A DNA stretch of 64,000 nt from Spinacia oleracea. Taxonomy: Eukaryota; Streptophyta; Magnoliopsida; Caryophyllales; Amaranthaceae. The DNA is taken from NCBI RefSeq assembly GCF_020520425.1, contig NC_079491.1, forward strand, positions 29,937,449 through 30,001,448. Reading direction: 5' to 3'. The notes below the pieces were generated by a model. That model had not been told where the DNA came from. It worked only from the letters and a program-made list of their open reading frames with translations, and made no database searches. Position 1 is the stretch's first letter; each line of letters begins with the position of its first letter. The position numbers and the translations under genes are program-made. Positions 22,343-32,756 of the stretch are shown here, piece after piece.

Positions 22343-22358
22343 TTCTTTCAACTCAATT
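22343..22358. repeat. LINE target-site duplication, 3' side
   Basis: TTCTTTCAACTCAATT, identical to 29619-29634. The T-rich tail of the element continues directly from it. Confidence 0.95.
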
Positions 22359-22422
22359 TTTTTTTTTTTTTTGACAGTGGATACAAGCAACAAAACAAGG
22401 AAAATACACACCTAAAGCACAT

Positions 22423-25400
22423 TCATCCTAGTCTAGCCTTCTTAGCTAGATCATGTGCTCTTCTAACATCATTCCTATCACATTTTATAAGAACTACATT
22501 ATCCATGGTCGAAGCTATACTAATAATATCAAAACACAAAGTAGCTACTTCCATCTTACAGTTAGGGTAGCTTTTGATGGAGGCCACTATGTTGCTGCAA
22601 TCAGTTCTGAGAATAACACTAGACAGCGTCCTATTTTTTGCCTCTTTCAAACCTGTGAGAATAGCCAATGCTTCCGTTTGAAGTGCATTATGAGTTAACA
22701 CTTTATCACCTCCTTCCCATAAAAGCTCTCCATTCACCTCAATGGTCCAGCCTATAGCCGCATCAACTCTTGCAACTTCTTTATTCATCTTCCAGGCTCC
22801 ATCAACAGTGATTACTGTATTATATGCACCCACAACTCCAGTAATGCAATGCTGCTGCTGCTGTGAGTTTTGTTCCCCTTGCAAATGACCTCTTTTCATC
22901 CTAAGCTCTATTTTATTACGTTCTTCAATGGCATTGTTCGCCATCTTTCTTAATTCCATTACATGTTGAATAATACCATTCGGACTAACCTTGCTTCCTT
23001 TAAATACGATATTGTTCCTGTGGATCCACAAAGCCCATAACACCACAACAAATTCCATAGCTCTATTACTCTCCCTTCCATCTTCAATCCAGAAAAAATT
23101 CAGAAAGTTCTTAATCCACTCTTGTAGAGTAATTGTTTGTGCATAGTCAACTGTAATGCCAAGGGAACTCGCCTTCCATATCGTGCTAGCAATCCAGCAA
23201 TCTCTAAATATATGTTCCTCAGACTCGTCTTCCTGTAAGCAAACTGGGCAAGTTGAATCAGCTGTCATACCTCTTTTCTTCAACCTTGTTCGAAGTGGCA
23301 GTGACCTGTGCATTATTTTCCATATAAAAATCTTCCATTTTTGGATGATAGGCGAATGCCAAAGTTTTTTCCACATTCGGGACTGCTGCACTCTTGCCCC
23401 ATTCACATCCTGTTTATCCACTAGATAAGCATATATTGCTTTCACAGAGCAAGGATCATCTTGTATACCCTTCCAATGGTATTGATCAGCTTTATCCTCA
23501 CACGCAATATGAGTGCTCAGAATTGCCTTTGCCGTATATTGAGTGAAGGTATTCCATATGAGTGGTGCATTCCATACTCTTTCCCCGGGTTTAAACAGGT
23601 CTCTAACACATTGACCGTGAAATTCCTGATTACTTCGGGCTTTAAACTCCACTTTTTCCGTTGGCAACCATTGTTCCTGCCCTAATAGTGTATCTCCCCC
23701 AAAAATACTTTTGCCAAATCCTCCCCTAGCATCTATAATACTCCTACACATACCTCTATAAGCCCACGAAGCACGAGGATGGATTTTCTGCTTCATTCCT
23801 GCTTCAATAGGACTTGTGTGATAGGCGGAGGTATAAACCCGAGCAATGAGTGAGTTTGGATTATTGTATATGCGTAATGCCTGCTTAATCAAAAGGGCTT
23901 TATTATATGCTTCAATGTTTCGAAGACCCAGACCTCCCATTCCTTTAGGTAATTCAAGTATCTTTCTTTTCACCCAGCAGACACCTCTAGAAGTTTTAGT
24001 AGCTTTCCACCAGTACCACATTAGAAGTGAGTTCATCTTTTTCGCAATTAATTTTGGAAGGAGGAAAACGGCTAGAACATTAGAACAAAGAGTTGCCAGA
24101 ATACTATTTATAAGGAGAAGTCGTCCTGCTGGAGACAATGACAGATAACGCCAAGATGAGATTTTTTTCTGAATTTTGTCCACAAGAGGAGCAAAAGCAT
24201 ATGATGATCTTCCATCAATCTCTACGTTGGTGCCCAAATATTTTCCCAGTGTAGTTGTAAATGGAGTACCTAGTATATTTTTTAATTCTCCTTTAGTCCT
24301 TTCAGGAGTGTTGGGGCTGAAAATCACATTAGATTTGTCAAAGTTGATCGCTTCCCCAGTTACTTGACAGAATCTGTCAATTGTGTTCCTTAATTTCCTG
24401 CATGATTGCGCATTTGCTGTAAAGCAAAAGAGTGAATCGTCAGCGAAAAACAGATGTGATATTGGTGGTGATGCTCTAGTAATCTTAATGCCTTTAATAT
24501 TTCCTTCCTCTTCCAGTTTGAGTATCATTTTTGAAAGCAAATCCATAACCAGGATGAATAAGTAGGGCGATAATGGATCGCCTTGTCGCAATCCACACTT
24601 TGGGTTGAATGCTTCTGTGGGTTCCCCATTAATAAGAATAGCATATGAGACTGTAGTGATGCATTGCATAATCCAGTGTCTCCAAGTGGGAGGGAAGCCC
24701 ATAGTGTCTAAAAGCCACTCTATAAATTGCCATTTTACTCGATCATACGCTTTATTCATATCAACCTTCAGAACTGCAAATCTTTCCAGACCTTTCTTCC
24801 TGCGCTTAATAAAAGTAATGATCTCATGGGCAAGCAGGCAATTGTCACCCATGAGGCGTTTTGGAACAAACGCATTTTGGAATGGACTAACTAGATCATT
24901 TAGTATTGTCTTCATACGATTCACAATGCATTTGGCCACAATTTTGTATATGACATTGCACAGGCTTATTGGCCGAAATTGTGCTGGATGTTCAGGACGT
25001 TCTACCTTTGGAATCAATGCGATAAGTGTTGTATTCCACTCACGAAGTAAGTAGCCTGTTCTGAAAAAATAAAGAACCGCTTCGGTCACATCCGCACCCA
25101 CCACATCCCAAGCTTTGTGGAAAAAAATGGCTGGAACACCATCCGGCCCCGGGGCTTTTAAACCGCCCATTTGGAACACTGCCTGTTGTACTTCAGAATG
25201 GGTAAAAGTAGCTTGCAGGTGTGAGATATGGGCCTGGGTGAGTTTAGCTGTGAGCCCACTCAACTCATGAGGAATCTGCCAGTGTTGAACCTCTGATTCA
25301 TGACATTTGAAAAGTGATTTAAAATGCTCCATAATCAACTGCTTAATCTGAGTGTTATCAGAAGTCCATTCCCCATTCGAGCGTTGAAGCAATTTTAATT

Positions 25401-26523
25401 CATTTCTTGCTTTCCTGCTTTTTGCACATCGGTAGAAGAACGCAGTATTACAATCGCCCAATGCCAACCACTTTCCCTTTGCTCGCTGTTTCCAGTAAGC
25501 AAGTTTTATGATAGCCTGATCCAGATTATCACGTCTGCTGTGTATTTCCTCCCTTGCATTCAGCTCCTCTAAATTGCTCTGTTGTGCAGAACATTTTTTC
25601 ACTACTTCATCCCAGATGATGTTATTCGCTATTTTGAACTCCTTGGTCCAGTTGAATAGATCCTTTTTTATGTGCTCCAATCTCCTAGTACAAGCATACA
25701 TCGGAGAACCTTGAATTCTTCGCATCCAACCTTCTTTGATTAGTTGTTGAGGACGTTCAAAGTCTAAGCACCAACTATCAATTTTATGCATTCGTTTCTT
25801 TTTTTCTTGTTTTAGTGATGTATCTAAGATGATGGGTGCATGATCAGACACAAGAATAGGTAAGTTTAGAATACAGGAGTTTGGATATTGCTGCAACCAA
25901 TCCTCCGTAGCATAGCCCCTATCAAGTCTTTCATATATGCTATCATTCCCTTCTCTATTATTGCACCAAGTATACTGCACACCTTGGAAAGGAAGATCAA
26001 TAAGGCCCCAATAATTACGCCAAAACATAAAGAAATCTCTACCAGGGATATTATCAGACCCTCCTTTTTTCTGGTTCAAGAACTCAACTTGGTTAAAATC
26101 ACCAAGAATGAGCACCTTCCCCGTAGCAGTGGCCAATACTCCCCCTATATCATTCCACACATTGAATCGTTCCTCAACATAAGGCGAGCCGTAAATCAAA
26201 AGTAAGTTCCATTCATAGAGATCACCTTTTTCTACATCAGTAACCTTACAAAAGATGAAGTTCTTAGACTTCTTTACAACCAAGACTCTAACACTTGGCT
26301 TCCAAAAGATAGCTAGGCCTCCAACATATGAGACAGATTCAACTAGATCAAATTTAGCATAATTAATAGAGTACGCTACCTTACTTACAACATTACAATC
26401 CGCCTTCGTTTCCATTAGAAAAACAACTTCAGGAGAAAATTGATGGATGGTCCAAGAGAGAAAAGGAACTGTAGGGCCATCCAAATTGTTCAATCCCCTA
26501 CAGTTCCATGCCATTATCTTCAT
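22423..26523 (-). CDS. LINE ORF2: endonuclease, reverse transcriptase, RNase H
   Basis: A 1366-residue protein that nicks target DNA and copies the LINE RNA at the nick. Domains in order: AP-like endonuclease from residue 4 (MAWNCRGLNN; FLMETKA; LILGDFNQ; VSDHAPI, all with the expected acidic, Asn and His residues); reverse transcriptase about 480-760 (GLKAPGPDG, FRPISLCNVIYK, LRQGDPLSPYLF, catalytic FADD); a zinc-binding region after RT (CPVCLQEDESEEHIFRDC); and a C-terminal plant-type RNase H (ITVDGAWK, ALQTEA, LRTDCSN). RNase H is a known acquisition of some plant L1 lineages. The ATG overlaps the ORF1 stop as ATGA, which suggests coupled reinitiation. No frameshift or stop is present. Confidence 0.96.
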   Translation of the reverse strand: MKIMAWNCRGLNNLDGPTVPFLSWTIHQFSPEVVFLMETKADCNVVSKVAYSINYAKFDLVESVSYVGGLAIFWKPSVRVLVVKKSKNFIFCKVTDVEKGDLYEWNLLLIYGSPYVEERFNVWNDIGGVLATATGKVLILGDFNQVEFLNQKKGGSDNIPGRDFFMFWRNYWGLIDLPFQGVQYTWCNNREGNDSIYERLDRGYATEDWLQQYPNSCILNLPILVSDHAPIILDTSLKQEKKKRMHKIDSWCLDFERPQQLIKEGWMRRIQGSPMYACTRRLEHIKKDLFNWTKEFKIANNIIWDEVVKKCSAQQSNLEELNAREEIHSRRDNLDQAIIKLAYWKQRAKGKWLALGDCNTAFFYRCAKSRKARNELKLLQRSNGEWTSDNTQIKQLIMEHFKSLFKCHESEVQHWQIPHELSGLTAKLTQAHISHLQATFTHSEVQQAVFQMGGLKAPGPDGVPAIFFHKAWDVVGADVTEAVLYFFRTGYLLREWNTTLIALIPKVERPEHPAQFRPISLCNVIYKIVAKCIVNRMKTILNDLVSPFQNAFVPKRLMGDNCLLAHEIITFIKRRKKGLERFAVLKVDMNKAYDRVKWQFIEWLLDTMGFPPTWRHWIMQCITTVSYAILINGEPTEAFNPKCGLRQGDPLSPYLFILVMDLLSKMILKLEEEGNIKGIKITRASPPISHLFFADDSLFCFTANAQSCRKLRNTIDRFCQVTGEAINFDKSNVIFSPNTPERTKGELKNILGTPFTTTLGKYLGTNVEIDGRSSYAFAPLVDKIQKKISSWRYLSLSPAGRLLLINSILATLCSNVLAVFLLPKLIAKKMNSLLMWYWWKATKTSRGVCWVKRKILELPKGMGGLGLRNIEAYNKALLIKQALRIYNNPNSLIARVYTSAYHTSPIEAGMKQKIHPRASWAYRGMCRSIIDARGGFGKSIFGGDTLLGQEQWLPTEKVEFKARSNQEFHGQCVRDLFKPGERVWNAPLIWNTFTQYTAKAILSTHIACEDKADQYHWKGIQDDPCSVKAIYAYLVDKQDVNGARVQQSRMWKKLWHSPIIQKWKIFIWKIMHRSLPLRTRLKKRGMTADSTCPVCLQEDESEEHIFRDCWIASTIWKASSLGITVDYAQTITLQEWIKNFLNFFWIEDGRESNRAMEFVVVLWALWIHRNNIVFKGSKVSPNGIIQHVMELRKMANNAIEERNKIELRMKRGHLQGEQNSQQQQHCITGVVGAYNTVITVDGAWKMNKEVARVDAAIGWTIEVNGELLWEGGDKVLTHNALQTEALAILTGLKEAKNRTLSSVILRTDCSNIVASIKSYPNCKMEVATLCFDIISIASTMDNVVLIKCDRNDVRRAHDLAKKARLG

Positions 26524-29144
26524 TGATGTTGTTGAGGCTGATTTGGCTCAGCCTCTAAGCCATTATGGTCAGAATCAGCAGCAATCAGATCTTCATTTGG
26601 GGTGTCAAAAGCCCTATTCTGAGCTTCAACACTGTCTGTAATTCTGTTCAAAACAAAATTTCCACCAAAGCACGCCTTATAGAATTCATCCACCATCGTG
26701 TTGAGATGAGGAATATGTGCAGCAGGTTCCTCATGAACTTTGCACCTTTTCTGTGTGTTGCACGGTTCCTCCAAAGAACAAAGGATATTCTCTCTTTTGC
26801 GTTTTGTTGGTGGTCGACCCATCTTCTTCCGAACATTGTATGGCTCAGGAACAGGAACTGTGTTGCGCTTTTCTCCCTTGATCTTCCAATCTTCAGGGTT
26901 TACTCGCCCTTCGGGAAAGTACAAATACGCCCTTGCATTAGCTCGCATCTTCTTCTTGCCCCTGTTTTGCTTTCCCTTCCGAGCTTTCTTCTTTGTAATT
27001 TCTTCATCAGTGCCGCAAGACTCAGTAGTGATCGCAAGGTTATGTGCAGTTTGCACATCCTCAAATCGGGTACTGTCTTCCTTATTAGTTTCCTCAATGT
27101 ATTGTATCTGGTCCTCCATTATTGCTTGAAAGATGCACAAATTCTGAAACTCTTCTCTTGGGATGTCACGACAAGGAGAGTGATAGGAGCTCGAGGAGCC
27201 TGATTGAAGAGAAGCATGAGAACCAGGATAATTCAATGGTGACTTTGGAGAATCAATATTATTCATTGCTTGCCATAGTTGTGACCAAGATTCAGACTCT
27301 GGAAGCGTGTCTTCTGAAATATATCCATAATATCCAAACTCCCCATCCTGATGGGCCTGCAGTTCTGGAATTTCAGGAATTGGGCTGAAAGGTACATCTG
27401 GAATGTGGTCATGATCCATGAGTGAATAATTTGGGTCTTGATTTACAGAATCAAATATTCCCCCAGAAAGATTGTGAGATTGTTGCCTATCATCACTAAT
27501 AGGATGAGAAGGGGGTAGGGCCAGCTCAACATTAGTATCCTGTACTGGATCAACAACATCAGTTTGGACTGGATCAAGGACATTTGTTTGGGCTGGCTCA
27601 GGTTCATCGGACCAGTAGTATGGCATGAATTCTCTCATTCCAGAATTGGGGGTATTGGACGAAGAGCTCGGTTTTTTGAGTGAGTTTGGTTCACTTACAG
27701 AAGAAGATGATATGGGCAAAGGTTGTGGGTTAGTGGGTGCAGATTTTGGCTTTGGCCTTTTATTAAATGGCCTAATGGGCTTCCTATAATACGGATGGGA
27801 GAACGAAAACTTACTTGGAGTTCGTACATTACACTTGGAACATAAATTCTTGCCTTCCACGTGTCTGTTTAAATAAGATGCATAAATTATGGAGTTGATA
27901 TTTCCAGCACGCCTCTTCTTAAATGTTCTTCTCCCCTTCACACGTAACTGCCAGCATGGAACTGTCTTGGGAGCCGCATCAACCTTCTCCTTTCCCTTTC
28001 GTCGTGCATGACTCTGAGATTGCATATTTGCTACAGTAGCATCAGGAACTGTTCCAATTCCATAACTGCCAGTGAGTTTTTGCGAAGTTGTGAATGCAGC
28101 CTTCATCACCTGCTTCCCTTTTTCTACAAAATCTTTCTGATGGTAATGAGATTGGGAGTTACCGTCGCCCCCAGATTTCGACGAACTTGATGATTCAGAC
28201 TCAGTTTTTTCCATGAATCTGCGCCGTCGCCGTCGGCTAGGGCCAGCTTCATCATCATCTCGACGACCCGAATCATCATCTCCCCTATCATCACTATCTC
28301 CACTAGAGTCATCATAAAAATTCAATGCAGGAAGGTTCCCCAAAGCAACCCTTGTCGTTCTAAACTTCTCACAATTAGGGAGCCCTTTAATTTTATTAGA
28401 ATACAGCGGCGCATCCTCTCGACCATACATTATTCTCAAGTCACTGGCTTCTACAATGGCTCTATTTATGTCCCTGTGAATTCTGCTCCATTTAGTTGAG
28501 CATTCCATCATCTCATGCCCAATCTTCCCACATCTCTTACAGAAAAAGAACACACCTTCATAGCGAAAGTCAACCCAGACCGACTTCCCTGGATGATATT
28601 CTAGAAAACATCCTGGTATAAGTGGCTTTGATACCCTAACCCACACAAGTGCACGCATCCACTTTTTAAACCCAGGAGTTTGAGATTTTTCATCAAAGGC
28701 CATAAATTTCCCAATTTTCTCCAAAACTAACTTCGCCACTAAAGGGGTGTGGTAGATTAGAGGTATGCCTTCCACCTTTACCCAGATTGCTGCTTCAGAA
28801 AAATTGAAGGATTTGAAAGATGCCTCCGGGAACCATGGCTTCAATATCATTAGGGCACCCTGATAATTAAGAGTGTGGTATCTTCCCATCAGATCAATAT
28901 AATCTTCCCCCTCATGCACTATGAAGAAGAAAAGGCCATCCTGTTTCCATACCTCCACCAGATCTCGAGTGCTCCAAGTAAAAACCCAGGCTTTAATAGC
29001 TTCTTCCTCAAAATCTCGATCATGCAGGAACTTCCCTACCACCATCTTCTTGAATTGCATGTCAGATGGATTGTTGTATTCCTGCGGCGGAACCACATAA
29101 GGTCCCCTTTTTCTCAAAAACTCAACTGGAGAATCAATTTCCAT
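26520..29144 (-). CDS. LINE ORF1: DUF4283/zinc-knuckle nucleic-acid-binding protein
   Basis: An 874-residue ORF1 protein, presumably binding the element RNA to form the ribonucleoprotein. The N-terminal 200 residues match the DUF4283 pattern of plant L1 ORF1 (FKKMVVGKFLHDRDF, AWVFTWSTRDLVEVWKQDG, FNFSEAAIWVKVEGIPL), followed by a CCHC knuckle CKRCGKIGHEMMEC at about residue 210. The rest is low complexity: acidic and Ser-rich tracts, RRRRRR-type basic clusters that may be nuclear localisation signals, and a Gln-rich end. The start is the ATG at 29144 (MEIDSPVEFLRKRG); the frame extends five codons more to a TTG only. Intact. Confidence 0.93.
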   Translation of the reverse strand: MEIDSPVEFLRKRGPYVVPPQEYNNPSDMQFKKMVVGKFLHDRDFEEEAIKAWVFTWSTRDLVEVWKQDGLFFFIVHEGEDYIDLMGRYHTLNYQGALMILKPWFPEASFKSFNFSEAAIWVKVEGIPLIYHTPLVAKLVLEKIGKFMAFDEKSQTPGFKKWMRALVWVRVSKPLIPGCFLEYHPGKSVWVDFRYEGVFFFCKRCGKIGHEMMECSTKWSRIHRDINRAIVEASDLRIMYGREDAPLYSNKIKGLPNCEKFRTTRVALGNLPALNFYDDSSGDSDDRGDDDSGRRDDDEAGPSRRRRRRFMEKTESESSSSSKSGGDGNSQSHYHQKDFVEKGKQVMKAAFTTSQKLTGSYGIGTVPDATVANMQSQSHARRKGKEKVDAAPKTVPCWQLRVKGRRTFKKRRAGNINSIIYASYLNRHVEGKNLCSKCNVRTPSKFSFSHPYYRKPIRPFNKRPKPKSAPTNPQPLPISSSSVSEPNSLKKPSSSSNTPNSGMREFMPYYWSDEPEPAQTNVLDPVQTDVVDPVQDTNVELALPPSHPISDDRQQSHNLSGGIFDSVNQDPNYSLMDHDHIPDVPFSPIPEIPELQAHQDGEFGYYGYISEDTLPESESWSQLWQAMNNIDSPKSPLNYPGSHASLQSGSSSSYHSPCRDIPREEFQNLCIFQAIMEDQIQYIEETNKEDSTRFEDVQTAHNLAITTESCGTDEEITKKKARKGKQNRGKKKMRANARAYLYFPEGRVNPEDWKIKGEKRNTVPVPEPYNVRKKMGRPPTKRKRENILCSLEEPCNTQKRCKVHEEPAAHIPHLNTMVDEFYKACFGGNFVLNRITDSVEAQNRAFDTPNEDLIAADSDHNGLEAEPNQPQQHQ

Positions 29145-29618
29145 TTGATAAACAAACAATATCGAAATAGTAAACCCTAAGTGGAGTCAACGAAAAAATA
29201 CTAATTAAATTGTCCAGATCTTCGTAAACGTCTAGAAGAAAAAAGAACAGAATCTAGAACAGCAGATGCACACGCTCAGGGAGATTGGAAGGACCACATG
29301 AGGCATAATATTATTTTTAAAATAAGAAAGAGTGAACTTAGGAGGTGAAAAAACAGGAAAACAGAACAAAGGAATAAAAGCAGAATATAAAGAGGTAGAG
29401 TAGTATTAAACACTAGGAAACTGTCCTATGTAGAGTTATTAATGATCAGCGAAGATAAACACCAGAAACAAGGATTTAATGCTTTATCGGGAAAGATTTG
29501 AGAATTAAAAGCAGTAGATTGTTGGTGGAATAGAGAATAGGCGAAAAGATTCTTCCAGGACGCAGATACACTTTTAGAGTGAGAAACTAGAGAGAGAACC
29601 TCTCGTTTTTCTTCTACC

Positions 29619-29634
29619 TTCTTTCAACTCAATT
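29619..29634. repeat. LINE target-site duplication, 5' side
   Basis: Second copy of the 16-base TTCTTTCAACTCAATT. It marks the exact LINE 5' end at 29618. Confidence 0.95.
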
Positions 29635-30344
29635 AATTTGATCTTTTTTTCTTAGCAACATTTTATGATATTAATTATTTTAATTAGTTCAATTCTTCTC
29701 TAGTTCTATCTCAAATGAAGGTACACCATTGACCAATACATAGAATACTCCACTTGGACTTGAGAGACCGTTAAAATCTGCTATCTCCGTTTTTTAAGTT
29801 AGGTTAACATTTACTTTTATATTTGCATACATATTAAAGGGAAAATAAATAGAGAGTTGGTATGGCGAGTGTGTGTAACAAAAAGATGAAGAAAGCTAAG
29901 CAAAATAGAGAGGTTCAAAAGATGGGTTGATATAAGAAAAATGTGAACAAATTAAGAGAGATAGCGGAAATGTGTAAATTGGATCCTATAGGCGTGTGTA
30001 TAATCCTCATCTATGGATGAAAATATTAAACGGATATATTCATTTATCCGATCGATCCACCTGCAATTATTAAATGGATGAATACCTAAACTAAATAGAT
30101 GAGAAGTGGGTGATGGATGAAGTGGGTGAGGGATCGGGTCGGATACGGATGACCCTCGCTCCATCCTAGACCTCATCAAGATTAGCCCGGCCCGACCCGA
30201 CCCAAAATTTGACGGGTTTGGCAGCCTTTTTAGGCCCGAGCCCGAAAACGTTTTTTTGGCGGGTTTGAGAAACGTAAAAACTACATTTTTAGTTATGAAT
30301 TTGGCCCGACCGAAATTGGCCCGAAAATCCAATATTTTGTAAAT
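29635..30344. other. Intergenic with GGCCCG-rich MITE-like fragments
   Basis: 29635-30000 is featureless AT-rich sequence. About 30007-30170 is rich in GGATGAA repeats. About 30180-30330 has repeated GGCCCGACC motifs and a section similar to 44109-44392 (CGGGTTT...GCAGCCTTTTT...GGCCCG, then TTTTAGTT.TGAATTTGGCCCG). These are probably small non-autonomous DNA transposons that have decayed. They truncate the neighbouring copia relic. Confidence 0.5.
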
Positions 30345-31760
30345 CATCACTTAATTGAGAAACAGAGAGTAAGTTGCAACTGAATTGAGGAACATAAAGC
30401 ACATGTTTGAGAGTAATATTTTTAGCGAGGCGGACCGAGCCTTCTTGAGTTGCATTTTCCTTTTTTCCATTGGGAAGAGAGACGGGACAATGATAATAAA
30501 TATTGGAAATATCAAACAACCTATACTTGTCACCTGTGACATGATGTGTTTTGTCAATGATCCACAAATTAGTATTAAACTTACCATTTAAACGATTTTC
30601 TGAAATTTTAGCAGTACCAAGTAGGCCGGCTATCGCCGTCCATTGCTCCGCGGTGAAGAGTTGTTGCTGGCCCATAGTACTGTTGTCCATTGGAATACTA
30701 GTGCTGGCCTGTGGTTCAGTTTGGGCCCCATTGGCGCGGGCAGGCCCACGTCCAAAGCTCTTTCCACGACCTTTATATGAATGTTTGCCACTGCCCCTTG
30801 ATGGGCCTTCTGTTTGGGACTATTCTAGATAGCCCATAATTTTGTAACATGTTTCACTTGAGTGGCCTGGCCTGTTGCAATGAATACAAGGGTGAAGGGC
30901 CCAACAAGTAGAATTATCATGGCCAGACTTTTGTCAATGAGTGCAAAATGGAAGCTCAGATTGATGACTTAGATTGTTGGACCTGGGGTTGCTGGGCAAC
31001 GCCCGGAGAGAGAAGCCGGCAACCTCGACGGGTTGTTCGTCCGGCATGGGGTTGGCGAGCCTGTCCTGCTCGTCTTGTGTTACTAATTGATACGCTCTAT
31101 CAAGAGACGGTAGGGGATCTCGAGATAATATATTTGTACGTTGTTGTGCATAATATGAAGTATATAAACCCATTAAAAATTCATGTAGCTTAGCCGTTTC
31201 ATGTAGTTTAATATGTTTATCTACATCATAACATTTGAACAACATGTACAAGTAATAATAGGCTAAAGATTACCTAAGTCTTCCCACAAAGCATTAAGTT
31301 TACCATAATATTGAGAAACAGTCATAAACTTTGTTTGTTCACAAGGGGAAATTGAAGACTTAAGTTGTTGAATTCTAGGACCATTAGCGACAGAAAAACG
31401 ATGTTTAAGATGATCCCATAAACGCTTTGGATCACTATATTTAGTCATATTAGATTTTACCTCGACGTCAATGGTGTTTGTGATCCAAGAAACGAGGATG
31501 ATATTGATGGTATTCCAATCCGATTGTGTGCATGGTGGAATTGGGGCGGTGATGGTGCCATCCATAAACTCGAATTTGCGTCGTGCTTCTAATGCTGTTT
31601 GAATATCACTAGCTCATTCATTATAATTATTGTTGCGAAGACGAGTTGGGGTAATAGAATCACCCTGACGATCTTGACTGCCGAGAAAAAAAGGAGAGTC
31701 GGAAGCTATACGTTTTGGCGGAGGGGGTAGCGGATCTTCGCCATCAGTACCTCCGGTCAT
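30345..31760 (-). pseudogene. Copia gag-protease relic, 3' truncated
   Basis: Remains of a different copia family. The start MTGGTDGEDPLPPPPK at 31760 is followed by an in-frame TGA at 31614-31616 where relatives have Trp, then a gag (UBN2-type) region TNTIDVEVKSN...LWDHLKHRF to 31263. A frameshift follows, then more gag (LHEFLMGLY...AYQLVTQDEQ), then protease (WIIDKTHHVTGD with a damaged active site, and LKHVLYVPQFSCNLLSVSQL). Sequence ends at about 30345 against a GC-rich MITE-like piece; integrase, RT and RNase H are missing. A primer-site-like TGGTATCAC lies at 31811-31803, next to LTR remains. Confidence 0.75.
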
Positions 31761-31968
31761 TGCGAGAAGGGGAAAAAAATTATATATGTGAGACTTATGG
31801 TTGTGATACCATGACAAATTGATAATAATGCGTAAAAGCCTGAGATTATTATTGCTTGATAACGAATATATATAGTCCCTCCGTATTTTAAAAAGAGATA
31901 CACTTTGATCGGGACATAGTTTTAGGAGAGTGGTTGAATTTATTAAAATAAGATAAGAGTGAGGTAGA

Positions 31969-32719
31969 TGTTGGAAATTCTCATTGGGAAACACAAAGGA
32001 AAAAGAGAGTGAAAAATAAGAGAGTCCCACATGGAAAAAACTCTTCATATTCTCCTTGTTTATTAATTGGGGAGTAGGTGTAACTCTTGTTTAAGAAAGT
32101 GTGAGAGTGGTATGGGTGGACACATATCACACACGCGCGCGCACCGGGCCTCGGGCCATGGGCCTTGGGCTCTTGGGAATGCGGTTCCCGGGCGTGGGGT
32201 GGGTTTTGTGGGCCAACCCTATTCTTTTTGGTAACTGGACCGTTTTGGTTAAGTCATTGTTACGGGAATCTGAATGGATTACGTAACCGTTGGATTAATT
32301 ACCATTAATTACGTCCGTTACAATATTCAATGTTTCTGACCTTTTTTGGCCGTTGCAATCTTCATTAACTCAGCCGTTTTTTGTCTGTTGGTTTGATTTC
32401 CTTCTGATTACTTAAATCAGAATTTCGGATTCCTTCAAACACACAGAAAATCATTCACACAAACAAATCGAAAACACATTCTTTCTCTGACACAAAATTG
32501 CTCTCGGTTTTGGGCATATGTTCTGACTCCATCCGTCTTTGCGAGTGCACACAACGTCGGAGTTGCGCTAACCCAGGGTGACCGCATTCTGTTCTACTGC
32601 ACCGGGAGGTAGCGCAGAATCGTCTTTTAGGACAGTGGGTGACCACGACGCAACAATTTTTTTTAATTCAGTTCATCGAATCAGATAAGTTTGTTCTAAT
32701 TTTTGGTTTAATCGCAACA
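31969..32719. mobile_element. Probable solo LTR (751 bp)
   Basis: Starts TGTTGGAAATTC and ends AATCGCAACA, with near-identical five-base flanks GTAGA and GTAGG (one mismatch). No coding region accompanies it. It contains a (CG)n-rich short tract near 32130. Confidence 0.6.
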
Positions 32720-32756
32720 GTAGGTAATGGGTGAATCATTTATTATAGTAAACAAA

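Larger units (their letters stand above)
22359..29618 (-). mobile_element. Full-length L1-type LINE with intact ORFs
   Basis: A 7.26-kb non-LTR retrotransposon on the minus strand. It has a 5' UTR (29145-29618), ORF1, ORF2, a short 3' UTR and a poly(A) tail (poly(T) on the plus strand, 22359-22372). A perfect 16-base duplication TTCTTTCAACTCAATT flanks it (22343-22358 and 29619-29634), which proves full-length insertion by target-primed reverse transcription. Both ORFs are uninterrupted, so it is a young and possibly active copy. Confidence 0.95.
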
